Source: Tipula vernalis
Taxonomy: Eukaryota > Arthropoda > Insecta > Diptera > Tipulidae
NCBI GenBank assembly: GCA_958295665.1
Contig: OY282560.1
Location: 22,713,653-22,777,652 of the forward strand
DNA: 64,000 nucleotides
Direction: 5' to 3'
Positions 35,876 to 47,269 of this stretch are shown piece by piece (the first letter of the stretch is position 1; every line of letters begins with the position of its first letter). Under the pieces are notes generated by a model, which saw nothing but the letters and a program-made list of their open reading frames with translations, did no database searches and was not told where the DNA came from. The translations under genes and the position numbers were made by a program.

Positions 35876-36460
35876 TAACAATGAATTCAATTATTATTAT
35901 AAATTGATTTGTATTGTTTATATTACTTACTTGAATCTTTTATACCGGTTGACGTTTAACATATTCATAGTATTACACAATATTATTTTTTTGAACAACA
36001 AGTACACAAGCATATTTAAATATAATTCTAAATAAATTTATGTAAATGAGAATAACAGTTTTTGTTAGAATTAAGGTGAATTCTAAACCATTTTAATGTT
36101 AAAACTATAAAGCTAAAAATTTCAATATTTATTAAAAATTGTAAGGTAAAAATTAATTTCCTAAACCAATTAAACATTTTTCTGCAAATGGTTGTTTATG
36201 CTAAATTCGAATAAGTTCCAGAAGAAGTTATCTAAAGTCAATCAAAAATTTAGAAACCGCGAAAAAATGAACGCCAGTTTTCATTTTGGTTTTTCTGCGA
36301 ATTTGCGCTTAAGACATTAATTTTAAATTTGCAGTATAGTTTCGAAAGATACTGCTAAAATTTTATAGTTTGGTTAGCATTTTTTGTGTAATGTATGATA
36401 TATAATTCGTTAGCTTACATTTCGGGGGTTCTCAATTTTCTTAAAATATATTTTAAGTTA
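35876..36460. other. 3' tail of the non-LTR element and unassigned DNA
   Basis: AT-rich sequence without frames. The 3' untranslated end of the retrotransposon probably lies before about 36080, but no clean poly(A) tail or target duplication marks it. Confidence 0.35.
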
Positions 36461-36465
36461 CATGT

Positions 36466-36697
36466 TGCGGTCGAATTCTCGGGTAAATCATTTACTATGG
36501 TAAATGTAGATTTTTAGTGTTCGTTCTTTGTTAAATTACGTATTTTTCACTATTTAATATTCGTTCAATTCTTATAACAATAAAGCATAAAGTATCTAAA
36601 CGTGAAGGATCTACCATTTTTATTTCGTTTACCCTCCACAAAAGAAAGGTAAATGTATTTACCGAATTTAGAGGGATTACTCGAGAATTCGACCGCA
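36466..36697. mobile_element. MITE with GCGGTCGAATTCTCG terminal inverted repeats
   Basis: tgcggtcgaattctcg at 36466-36481 pairs with cgagaattcgaccgca at 36682-36697. Inner parts (ggtaaatg... and ...catttacc) extend the inverted repeat. About 230 bp, non-coding. No certain target duplication. Confidence 0.8.
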
Positions 36698-37320
36698 GCC
36701 TATGTAGCAATTTGTTTGATTTTTAGTGGTATTTGTATTATAATAAATAATTTTTCCATCTAAAATGCAAGACAAACCTATCTTATTAGAATGATTTATA
36801 TAATCACTAATTGTAAGTAAAATTTTTATATGAAGAACACCAACCAAGGCGTATTAAATCTTATTAAAGATTAAGGGAATTTACCTTAGTAACCAAAACT
36901 TTCCAATATTGATAAATTCATTTGAATGCAAATCGATGTATATTAAAGTATCTCAAATATGTACGGCGAACCCCTATATTACGTTAAGTCCGCTATATGC
37001 GATCAAATCTCATTAACTTGAGTTTTTCCAATAAAATTATCAATAACTTTCATACATTTATGAACCCTTAGAACGAATTATACAAAATTCACGAAATTTT
37101 GGTTTCAATTTAAGACAATTTCACTAAACGAAGGTATATTTTGACCGAATTTGTTTTGTAAATTGGAGGTCAGCTGTATATGTATATTCAAACAACGATC
37201 ATAAAATAATTTGTACAAATTACAACAAAAGAATTTTTTTATTACATTTTCAGTGATAGGCACGCAATTAATAATGTTTTATATGTATTTTGATTGCCTG
37301 AATTATGGCTAGAAATCATG
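36698..37320. other. AT-rich non-coding DNA
   Basis: No repeat or gene recognised. Confidence 0.4.
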
Positions 37321-37334
37321 CTTAAGAAAATCAT

Positions 37335-37645
37335 CCAAAATGCAGTCGGAATCCCTATCCAGGTCATTTTTTGATTGGCGGAATTTTTGTTGAAATACCA
37401 GAACCAGATTTTCAGCCGAGAAACTATCTCTTTGGAGTACTGGGAACTAGTAGTTGCGGTTGCAACGCAAGTTTTTAACCAGTTTACAACGCCGTGATCG
37501 GTGGCAGAACAAACCAAACAATATCTTAGTTGGTGATGTAGTACTAATTTCCGATGAATATCCGTTAACGTACGTGTAGTAACAATAAGGACAGCAGGCG
37601 GTTTAATGAAGAGGCCGATACAAAAGGCCGGTGGAATGTTCCAGT
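37335..37645 (+). pseudogene. BEL/Pao integrase C-terminal fragment
   Basis: Plus-strand frames give PGHFLIGG, then EIPEPDFQPRN near 37395, RDRWQNKPNNILVGDVVLIS near 37495-37555 and VRVVTIRTAGGLMKRPI near 37568-37618. These are hallmark blocks of the BEL/Pao integrase tail (PGHFLIG; W...VGD-VLI; VRVV-VRTA-G--KRP-). Stops and frame changes separate them. A 174-codon open frame on the opposite strand (37242-37766) is a shadow of this fragment. No LTR was found beside it. Confidence 0.8.
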
Positions 37646-37649
37646 AGGC

Positions 37650-38865
37650 ATTGTCTAGAAGCATCAGCTGTGGAATGTTGATTCCAATTTGACATTCAAA
37701 ATTGTTGTAAACGGGATAAACTGTATTATCGATCAAGTATGACATACTTGTATAACAAGCTTTCAATGTCGTATCCTGTTATTTGAACTATCAGTCCTAA
37801 CTCCAAAAGTGGCAAGTTTAAAGCTCACCATTTGTTTATCATGCTTTAATTAGCAATATTCGTCATTGCAATGCGTGCAATAAACCAAACGAATAATAAA
37901 TTAAGTTATTTTCTAACCGGTAGGTAGTTACACCACAACAATAATAATAATAACAACAACAACAACATACGAACAAATATGAAAAATGTTTAAAATAACC
38001 AACATGGGAATTAAAATAAAATTATGTACAAAAAAAAAAAAAAAGTTCAACTCCCTTCGTTTCGCATTTCGCGTTTAATAGCAAAATACATTTGTATGTA
38101 ATGATGTTAACAACTTATATTTAGCAAAAATTCCGCTTCAACCATTTTATTATTTTAACTTTATGTGTACGAACATACAAACATACGTGTACGCTCATAT
38201 CATAGAGTCGTTATGACCGAAAATGGGACTAATACGACATACACGTCAAATACGATCATATATACTTACTAAAGACCTATAGAGCATCGTTTTCTTGAAT
38301 TTTATTTTTTTATGACACATAAGTATTTAGGTGCACACAGCACCTATAATTTGTGTATGCATGTTTGCATTTAGTGGAATGCAATTTTCACATGTACTCT
38401 CGTACATTTTTACAACAGATTGATATAACAACTTTTATGTATTCTTAGTAGTAATTTTCATTTTTGGTACTGTGTAACAATTGTACATTGTACATACGTT
38501 TAACAACAAATATACAATTGTTAACAATAATTTATCGGAATAATATAATCTGCCTTGACTTAAGCCTTGAAACTTCTTGTTCTTTTTCTTATAAAATATA
38601 AATGTTTAATAATAGTTTTTATTATTTTAAATAAGATAGAAATATTGCAACTTGTTTTTGATTTTTTTAATAAATATTTATTTCATTTAACAAATATTAA
38701 GCGAATATAAAACATGTTTTTCCTTTTCAATATGTATGCACACTGGAAAAACTGTGTGTACATCATTTTGACAGTGTACCAGTTGTGAAGTATATAATGA
38801 AATTTAATTATTTAATTTTATTGAGTCCAATTAACTTTGGCCAACTGTAAGACCGCTGTTAAAAC
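37650..38865. other. AT-rich non-coding DNA
   Basis: Contains (AAT)n/(AAC)n runs near 37935-37970 and a poly(A) near 38030. No gene recognised. Confidence 0.45.
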
Positions 38866-39125
38866 AAAAATAACAACGGTACATAAAAAAGAAATTCGTA
38901 ATCCGAGATCTGACATGTCAATTCTTATGTACTTTGATGCGCTGAGTACGAATCCGAAATCCGTTTTGCTCCATCTGTTTTCCACAAAGACCCAATTTTG
39001 GGTCAAAATTGCCCCAGAAAATACCAAAGTCTATATTCTTTGGACCGCTTACTCCAGATACATCGTTTCCGGAGCATTTTTAACCGCAAAAAAGGATTCC
39101 TTAGTTCAAATTTACTTCTGATGGC

Positions 39126-39344
39126 TGGACCAAGGATATCTTCACGTGGTGATGGTGGGCAACGGTGGGTTGCCACACTATCCGGCTAAGCCCCTCGGTT
39201 ACGGCTTTCATGCCGTCATGGCAACCACATATAAAAATATTACGATGTATAGGAGAGGGATACCCCAGTATCGGCTGCCGGTCAGGATGGGAAAGGGGGC
39301 CCGCTGGCATTGTCATCATGCGACCGCAGCTCCTCAAAGGTAAC
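39126..39344 (+). other. GC-rich segment inside the 38.9-41.1 kb element
   Basis: A block of about 220 bp is clearly richer in G and C than its neighbours and starts right at the inner edge of the left inverted arm. Overlapping frames are open but not protein-like. It could be a leader or first-exon region of the adjoining pseudogene or a separate insertion. Confidence 0.35.
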
Positions 39345-40455
39345 TTCAACTCAAGTTTTTCAAACAATGAAGTAATGAAAGTTTCAAATGATAACGTAGG
39401 TAACAGTGAAGCGTCCAGCGGAGAAGAATTTTAGAGCAATGAAAATGAAACACAGGAGATTGAGGAAGAGTATATTGCACCTAAAGAAAAGAAAGTTCCA
39501 ATACTATTCACTCAGAATGACCAAAAGATGTATCTGAAGACTTAGTTAGTGAACTGAAAAGTTGAAACTTCGAAGTCCCTGAGAAAGAGAAAACGGATTT
39601 CGAAAGCAATTAACCAAATATAAAAAAACTTCATTGGTTTATTGCACAAATATCCCAGCACTGATGAATGATTCCAAACCTGATGAATGAAACCTAACGA
39701 GTGGAGACTATTCATTGACTCCTCAAAACTCAGCGTAAAGGCGGTACCACTGCACAACGGTAATACTGAACCAGGCACCAGCCTGGTTTTGTGAAGTACC
39801 CTTGTTTTAAATGTCCCTGGAATAGTAGAGACCGAGAAAACCATTCCGTTAAAAAACAGTGGCCGCTAAGAGATTGTCTTCAGCCAGGAAACCCTAATGA
39901 TATTGAAGAACCTTTATTAGATCCCTCAAAAATGCCCTTACCTCCACTAAAAATAAAACTTGGGCTCATGAAGCAATATGTGAAGGGCACTAGATAAAAA
40001 ATGTCAATGTTTCCAATACATACCACAACAATTTCCAAAACTGACAGAGGCTAAAATTAAAGAAGGTATTTTTAACGGACCTCAAATACGCAAAACTATT
40101 TCAAGGCCAAAATATCGTTAAAACCTTCTTAGGAAACACCAGAAGTGAGCATTACAAAGATATTGTTACAAAGTTGATAGAAAATTACAGGCAATTCGGA
40201 AGCCTTATGAACTTAAAGCTCCAATTTTTGGATTCCCATCTTGATTACTTTCCTGACAATTTAGGCGAATATATAGTGAAGAGCAAGGGTAGCGCTTCCA
40301 CCCGGATATAGGGGAACTGGAAAGGAGATATCAGGGAAGGTGGGTTGTTAATATGTTAGCGGAATATTGTTGGATGGTCACGATAGATGAAGAAACAAAT
40401 CTGAGAATAAGACGTAGAAAACGTAGAATTCGAGGACAAGAGAGCATGTTATAAA
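39345..40455 (+). pseudogene. transposon-derived gene of the arthropod 'YQGRW' type, broken
   Basis: Frames on the plus strand give, in order, EWRLFIDSSK (about 39700), KYPCFKCPWNSRDRENHSVK (39794-39853), PPLKIKLGLMKQYVKG, FNGPQIRK, TFLGN...EHYKDIV, LDSHLDYFPDNLGEY and, frame-shifted, FHPDIGELERRYQGRWVVNM (about 40290-40350) with a basic RRRKRRIRG tail. I recall this motif series from abundant transposon-like proteins of insects and other invertebrates; I cannot name the superfamily with confidence. At least four frameshifts or stops make it non-functional. Its position between long inverted arms supports a transposase role. Confidence 0.7.
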
Positions 40456-41101
40456 CGCTTGAAATAACATCAAAAAAAACTTTAATTAATTGCTAGTGAT
40501 AGAACTCAAACTGCAGCAAGGTCAGTGGAACTCGTTTCAGCTAAATTTTCTTAGTTAAGTTTCACTTTCCTATTGCCAGTAACTTTGTTTCAGATACATA
40601 AGCCGCGAATTTGTCTTATTTGTCTTCTATTTGTAACTTATGCTCTCTGAATTTCAGTTTGCTTGACATTGTTCAACTGTGAGTTTTGCGTATCGATTTG
40701 AGTAACAGTGTGATTGTCTGAGTTTCAGTCTAAGTTGTGCGTCTTTGTTTTCTAACAATGGTTTAGTCAAAAGCTATTAGTAACCAAAATAGAAAGGTAA
40801 ATTACTTTGGAAATTTTTTGGCCATTTTGACCTAAAGTTGGGCTTTAGGGTTACTGAAGTGTCACAAGTAAATTTGAACTACGGAATCCTTTTTTGCAGT
40901 TAAAAATACTCCGGAAACGATAGACATATCTGGAGTAGACGGTCCAAAGAATATAGACTTTGGTATTTTCTTGGGCAATTTGACCCAAAATTGGGGTTTT
41001 GTGATAAACTAGTGGGAAAAACGGACATCGGATTCGTATGCAGCGCATCAAAATACATAAATACATTCCGATTTTTTTTTTTTTGTGCGCCGGTGTAATT
41101 A

Positions 41102-41323
41102 ATGAGGTATCTACAAACTTTGACCAGTTTTGAAAAGGATACAGTTTGTAGGCTAACTAAACTACAAGATAAAGCGCGTTATTCGCGATTCAGGTCTATC
41201 GGAGTATTATCAAAGAAGGCGCGATCATCGCATTTGAAAGAACTTCACTTTGGTTGGAGTATTCGACCAAGCTATAAGGAAGACCTCCCGGAGATGGATG
41301 AGCCTCATCGAACAGAGGATTAG
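41102..41323 (+). other. short unidentified open frame
   Basis: A 73-codon frame with a basic, helix-like composition (LTKLQDKARYSRFRSIG...KKARSS) is followed by a region whose attgatccggtta...atagttagtaa end resembles 42200-42232. That hints at a repeated, retroelement-like coding remnant. No family is recognised. Confidence 0.3.
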
Positions 41324-41399
41324 TTAGTAATGACAGAAATTGATCCGGTTATTGATACCTAAGTATAGCCAATAGTTAGTAACATAATGGGAATTCAAT

Positions 41400-43380
41400 T
41401 CTTTTATGATTTATTAAAAATTAAAACTGCATTGAAAACATCTCAGGGCGACCTAACATAATAAATATAATTAGTATCAGCTACTGATCACTGTCGCAAC
41501 TTATAGAACTCCAATGTAGCTGAAATTACTATTTTAAATGTAGAATTTCTGTAAACCTCCCACTCAGATTATAGAAATTTGATCTGTGATGGTCTCTGTC
41601 ATGCAATGAATAATGTTACCAGTAACCAAAATTAAAACAATAAGATGCTAAGTAGTTCCAAAGAAGAACATAAAAAATTAAGACAACACAATTTCTAAAC
41701 TACAGTCAGGTTCGCTTCCTATTCTATGAACCCCAAATCCTAATTTACTTCAAAATTAATTAATAATTTAACAATCAGCCCCTAACACCCTAAAAATAAA
41801 TTAAATTAGGGTTCTAAATTCCAAGAACAGCAAACTAATTACTGAATTTAACAAAATTGTATCATAGCAATTCCAGCATAACAATAAAAATAAAGCTGCT
41901 TTAATCTTGTACGGGTTACAGATACTTAAGTAACCAATAGCTAGTATTAGTGTTATATAATAAGTTATTTCTAAACTTTACTTACCTAAATAGAGTCGAA
42001 TTTGTTTAAATTCAAATTTAGAATTAAATTAAAAATTTTTTAAAGTTTAAGAAACAAATTTATTTATTGTTAATAATTGATTCTTCAATTATGGATAATT
42101 CTTAGAACTGATTTCACGCCGGGCCCACCGTACACCCGTCTTTACATTAGCTTAGAAGGATTGGACAAAGATGGTTATATTATGATTGAGATCAACCCGG
42201 TTGCATACACCTTGGTGGTTAATAGTTAGTAATATGGCTCATGCTTAGCACAACACAATTCGTTACGTTTACAAACTTTTGTCTTTATTAAATAAAAATT
42301 AATAACCTTCAAAACAGCAACAAAATAATACTCATAGTAAACAAATTATAAATATGGGCTGAATGTCGAAAAGTCGAACGCCGAAAGGCCGAATGTGTGA
42401 AAAGGCGAAATGTCTTACGCTCTATGCAGGATTTCTCACCTAAAATTACACTTTACCAATTTTATACATCATGCAGATCTGAAACCACTTTTTCTATATA
42501 AAATATTCCATTTCACGCGTTACACAGTGAAGTTACAATATGTCGAACCGAAACGTCGACAGACCGAAAATTTAACGAAAAGTTTTTCATGTGAAATTGC
42601 CGCCGAAATGGTGTCAGTCGTTCTACACTAGATCGGCTGAGGAGGTTTAATTTTACTGTGAACATGTAAACTGTGACCGACCTAAATCGAAGATAAAATT
42701 TAAAGTAAATCTAAATGTTTCATTAACAACTAATTTAAATAAATTTTGAAATTAATCATAGGTAAAATGGATGTAGAAATTTGAGTAATGTTGAAAACAC
42801 ACATGTAACCTGACTAGAAATTTCGTTCAATCATAATTCGTCATGTGAGCCACTTTCGTGTAAGCGGCCATTCTCTGTTTTGTTTATCAATATTTTAATT
42901 CTTGTTGTTCTTTAATTTGTTCACTTATCCTCAAGTGATGAGAATGTGGAAATTTTGATATAAAATATATGAAAAATTAGTGACCTATATCCATTTTTGA
43001 CTTTTTGGGTGAAAATTGGCTTTTCTTGTAAAATATTTAAAAATGTTAGAAGTCTAAGCTAAAAATAACAAAACATCAAAATTTCAATGGGATGCTGAAC
43101 AAATTTTAGTCCTAAGTTTAAAATTCGGATCAACAAGCAAACCTCACTAATAGATTGCAGATGGACAGAAATATAAATAATGTTTACATATGTATATTTG
43201 GTCTCTCCTTTAATCTTAAGTACATAAAGAAACCATAATGTGCCAAACACAGCTGTCTACATGAAACACAACTGGGGAACGAACAACTAAAAGGTCATCT
43301 TAATAACGGGGAAGTTAACCAACGCAATGTTCCCTACACAGTTATAAGGTAACTGTGACTGATTATGGTAAGCTATGTAT
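41400..43380. other. non-coding DNA with scattered relics
   Basis: Mostly AT-rich without genes. A diverged copy of the 41290-41400 segment lies near 42110-42235, and a short CGAATGTCGAA-type minisatellite at 42357-42415 with echoes at 42540-42570. Confidence 0.4.
42357..42415. repeat. CGAATGTCGAAAGGC-type minisatellite, array 1
   Basis: Imperfect 12-15 bp units (gctgaatgtcgaaaagtcgaacgccgaaaggccgaatg, written in parts). Same unit as 43995-44080. Confidence 0.6.
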
Positions 43381-43384
43381 TAGT

Positions 43385-43680
43385 CGGATGAATCGTAAAG
43401 ATATTTTAGACTCAATCCAACCATTTAGTTGTTCCGATACCTATCTAATTTGATAGTATCGTAATTATTATGAGATGGAAAAATTTGGAAAAATTGGCGT
43501 GTTGTAAGAAGCTATTGGTTGGATCCGCAAAGTTGTCAACACGAACATCGAAGGAAATAGATACCTATGAAAAAATAGTCCAATTTTTGAAAGAAGAATT
43601 TGGAAAAAAATATACCAACGCTGAAATCAATTCTAAGATGATAAAAACCAACACCACTACAAATTTTATAATTTTCTGTA
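43385..43680 (+). pseudogene. LTR-retrotransposon gag fragment (Ty3/Gypsy-like)
   Basis: A frame through MRWKNLEKLACCKKLLVGSA, STRTSKEIDTYEKIVQFLKE and EFGKKYT fits the retrotransposon Gag capsid pattern (W...K...KLL-GSAK...S-----W--L---L-EEFG). The preceding frame DILDSIQPF adds a matching upstream piece. No zinc knuckle, pol or LTR is linked to it on this strand. Confidence 0.55.
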
Positions 43681-43994
43681 TTGCCTTAGTAAATATGCAA
43701 CACAATCATATCATCACCAAAAACAAAAATGTTTTAGTTTTCTTAGTGCAACCCACAGAAACAACCAAACCTCTAAACCAATCAAAATTCTTTTTACCAA
43801 AGCAATACGCCATTTAAAAAATAAAATAAAAACAAATTTTGTTTACACATTTCACAACCAAATGTAAAACAATGTACGTGTTGTGAAAATACCTTTCCAT
43901 CGGTACTCGATCAGTACCGTTATTTATTTTTGGGCGTGTTTATTCCTATTAAATACTTAAAATCACACCTAACATTAAGAATTTGTTTATTCGG

Positions 43995-44080
43995 AATGAT
44001 ATCAAAGGGCCGAATGTCGAAGGACCGAATGTCGAAGGGCCGAATTTCAAACGGCCGAATGTGTCGAATGACCGATTGCA
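43995..44080. repeat. GGCCGAATGTCGAAG minisatellite, array 2
   Basis: About five units of a roughly 15-bp repeat (gggccgaatgtcgaag, ggaccgaatgtcgaag, gggccgaatttcaaac and others). Same family as array 1, which is 1.6 kb away. Confidence 0.75.
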
Positions 44081-44134
44081 ATTACAAATTCTTGCATAAC
44101 AAAATATTGCAATTATTTTTATTTTTATTAGGTG

Positions 44135-44275
44135 CTCCTACGCGCGGCACGCAGTGCAACATGTTTGCTGATCCCGGCTCCTACGTCTCCCGAAGTTCAA
44201 ATCTAAAGCCACTCGGAGGGCTAAGCGGGGGGAGGGGAGCGCAGCGACCTCCCGCGTGCCCTTGAAAGTTACCGA
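44135..44275. other. GC-rich island of unknown origin
   Basis: About 140 bp with strongly raised GC (for example ctaagcggggggaggggagc) stands out in AT-rich DNA. It may be the end of an unidentified element; no inverted ends or ORF product were recognised. Confidence 0.4.
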
Positions 44276-44526
44276 AGCCGTTAGCCTCTACAATTCTAAG
44301 TTAAACTAGTCGATGTCATTTTTCTTCAATTTATTTCCTCAGAATAGAGAAAAAAATGTACGGGAAATCGAAGAAGAAAATGGAAATTTTAATTTTAATA
44401 ATTAATTTATACACAAATTTTATTAAAATTATAATTTCAGAAGTTAATTTCTCTTCTTGAGATATGTTTGAAAAAATTTAATGTCTTCGTACCCATTCCG
44501 TTTATTCCACAACACAATTATTTATA

Positions 44527-44892
44527 TTAGGTTGGGGAAAAAGTTTTTGTCATTTTTGGATTAAATTTTTTTTTAATTCAGAATGAATTTTATTTAAATA
44601 CATATTGGCCATTATTATTTATGATCTTTTACCATTTTTCGGGAAGTTTCATAATTCCATCCGAGTAGAACTTCTGTGGTTAATCGGCGAAAAACTTGGT
44701 CAAGTGATTTTCACAGTCCTTTTTTAAAGCCGACTTTAGACCATCAATCGAGTTTTGCAGCGATCGAAACAAATGTTAGACAGTTGGTGTAAGATCCAGG
44801 CTATACGGTGGATGTATCAAAACTTCGCAGACAAACTCTCTCTATTTCTGTTTGGTCAAGAAAAATGTGTATGGTCTGGCGTTGTTCTGAAA
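44527..44892 (-). mobile_element. mariner 3' fragment (transposase C-terminus and terminal repeat)
   Basis: TTAGGTTGGGGAAAAAG at 44527-44543 is a mariner-type terminal repeat and is preceded by TA (44525-44526), the mariner target site. Reading minus from 44892 gives NNARPYT (the HDNARPHT block around the second catalytic Asp, here changed to Asn), then HPPYSLDLTP and GIMKLPEKW ahead of the end. Stops interrupt it. The 5' half is absent and BEL/Pao sequence takes over at about 44890. Resemblance is to the mellifera-like group, not firmly assigned. Confidence 0.8.
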
Positions 44893-46800
44893 GATTATTT
44901 TTATCCTTATTGTTATTCGAGACAACCATCCCAGGTGATCAAAGATTCTGTTAGCTTCATAAATCAGTGTTCGTTTGCCATGACTGATTCTTTCTGTAAG
45001 GCAAACAGAGATGTAAAAACCGTCTAAGTTTCGATTCCATTTTAAGCCCAACAAGTTCTCTCACCTTCCGTTATAGGTTTTTCCATCATTGCATCTTGCG
45101 TTTTAATAGGTTCTCCATCCTTTAGCTATTGGTAGTTAATTTCCGTAGCTTGAATCCGGACCAATCGAATAGGTTGATGATATCATCTCTAATCCTTATC
45201 AGTGCATCAACATTCATATTTGTCTAAATCACTGGGGCAACTGCGGGATATTTTTTTTGTAATAGAATACGGCTTGCCTAATACATCTTGAAGAAAAAAA
45301 AGAATCTGAAGCGGTAGCATAGGTCAGAATCTTCAATGCGTATTATATAATTGGCTCGATTTGCCGTATTGAGTTGTGGCGAAGTAGTAGTAAAATGTCT
45401 AACAGCGTTGATTTAAGGATTGGTCCTGATTTCTTTAATAACTCCATGATGTAGCACCATGATCCATTCTAATGCATTTATTTGTTCCTTCCATGTGGCC
45501 TAGTTGAATATATTCACTCATGAAATTATAATACTGCCCCGTAAATTCAGGATTTCGCATAAACTTGTTCTCCATCGCCTTAAACGGTTGCCAAAGGCTC
45601 GTTAATTTGCTGCTGACCGGAAATTTCACTACGAATTCTCCATCTTTACCTTATTCCGTTGTTCTCCAAACCACATACTATTAATCTCCCAAAACCTACG
45701 TAACCTACTATCTGCCTCCATTATGACGTTAAAATTAACAAAATCGCTTTTGTCTTTATCCGCTGAGATCTGCCCACCAATTACTCAACCAAACTTTGTT
45801 TTCTATTCTACCTGACGCGATGACAGCCTAAGTTGTTCGTTTTCTATTATCGCGAAGAACACCTCAAGGTCCAGCAATAGATTGCCATTTTTGTAAATAT
45901 TTGGATCAGCAACATTAATAGATTTCTATTTATCTAATTCTACGCAGCCTATCTGGATGATGGTTCCAAAGTTGTGATCTTTGGTACTACACGCAGGCTT
46001 GCACTTTCAGTCCTAAATAAAACCGTCCCAAACCATTCATTGGTTTACATTTTGTGATGAATGTGTGACATTTTTGCAAACTGTTTACAGTCGTAAAGTA
46101 AAAGCGTTTCACCCTTGCATATGGAGCAGTTCCATGTTATTCTTTCTGGTTTGGTTGTGTCAGTGATTAACCCCCTTGTAGGCACCGGCTTCGCTCTTCA
46201 GCGTACAACGACATGGACTCCAATACGTGTCACACCTTTTATTCAAAAAATCAAAAAGCTTCTTTGAAGTTGGCTATTTTGAAGCTGTGGTTTCTTGTGC
46301 CCATAACATCTTCGTTGAATGGTCTATTTTCATGATCAGAATGTAGATCAAACAACTTTCTCTGAATTCTGTATAATGCATCTGGAGCTGCTAATTTGAT
46401 TTAAACATATGTACATAGATCTTTTGCAATTATACCAATTACCTAGATTTTCAAATATTGAAATTTTTGAACTGCTGGATAATCTTTGCTAGGTACAGTC
46501 CATTTCGTCTATTCACCAGAAAATGTATGTAGATATGCTTAATTTTTTTGAATTTTATCCCTGCGGGTTGCTGTTGAGTAGCATTCAATATGGTATCATC
46601 GAATCTTTTAGCATTTGCTCATTTTCGTGGCAATGTATGTATCCATTTATTGAGCTTTCCCATCACTAAATAATATTTTGGCTCAAATTCGTCCATTTGG
46701 ACATCAATATCGGGATCAATTAGGCACAAATCGTGGGGCAAATCTCACAGCATTAACATAATTATAAAAGGTTACTATTAGTTAACCACTTTCATCAACT
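44890..46800 (-). pseudogene. BEL/Pao retrotransposon relic (gag to reverse transcriptase)
   Basis: Reading minus from 46800 downwards: gag-like pieces, then a zinc-knuckle block WNCSICKGETLLLYDCKQF near 46100, protease-region remnants (TKFG near 45790), SRLRRFWEIN near 45710, MENKFMRNPEF and YIQLGHMEGTNKC (45490-45580), HHGVIKE near 45440 and, after a gap, KRTLIYEANRIFDHLGWLS (about 44905-44975). These are the known BEL/Pao landmarks in the right order. Stops and frameshifts are numerous. RNase H and integrase are missing because the mariner fragment takes over at about 44890. Confidence 0.8.
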
Positions 46801-46804
46801 AGTT

Positions 46805-47265
46805 TAAGGGGACGTTTCCTACAGATTCCACTTCGAATTTGGGTGATAGATTGGCCAACAATTTTTGGTGTAAATACTTGGTGTGCAGCACAAAATTGAC
46901 GATTACATCTTCGGAGGTTGTATCGGGTTAAGTACTGAGTATGCAGGCTTTATCTAAATTGGCAAGCAGGTTTTTCTGCGAAAGAGTTACGCTATCGGCA
47001 TTGGATAATTAACTTCATTTTCTTCTAATCTATTTATTGGTCGAAGCAAGTCATAATGACATATCCGTTGGTTACATAGTGTTACGGCTCCATACTATGA
47101 GCATAACTTACTAGCCATTCATGCTTTGGTTCAGAGCTTTATCCAGCTACTAGACCGCACCAGACCTCTGATCCCGTGCCTGCTAAGGAAATCTAAGGAT
47201 TTCGTTACAATAGTGCTGATCAAATACTAAGAAATAAGGTGGTCGTCGGTCTGTGCTTTCATTGG
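46805..47265 (-). other. decayed retroelement sequence, not assigned
   Basis: It lies between the BEL/Pao and Gypsy relics with broken frames. No hallmark motif was found, so the boundary of the two relics is unknown. Confidence 0.35.
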
Positions 47266-47269
47266 TTAC

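Larger units (their letters stand above)
38870..41095. mobile_element. decayed DNA transposon with long (about 230 bp) inverted ends
   Basis: Left arm about 38880-39120 and right arm about 40862-41095 are inverted copies. Shared blocks include agtaaatttgaact, ggaatccttttttgc, ctccggaaacga, accaaagtctatattctttgg and gcgctg/cagcgcatc. Outer limits blur in a T-run near 41075. A broken transposase-like gene lies between the arms (39345-40455). No target duplication is visible. Confidence 0.65.

Noticed and set aside
37242..37766. 174-codon open frame on the minus strand
   Set aside because: It shows no family motifs, while the plus strand of the same DNA holds clear BEL/Pao integrase blocks. It is an antisense shadow.
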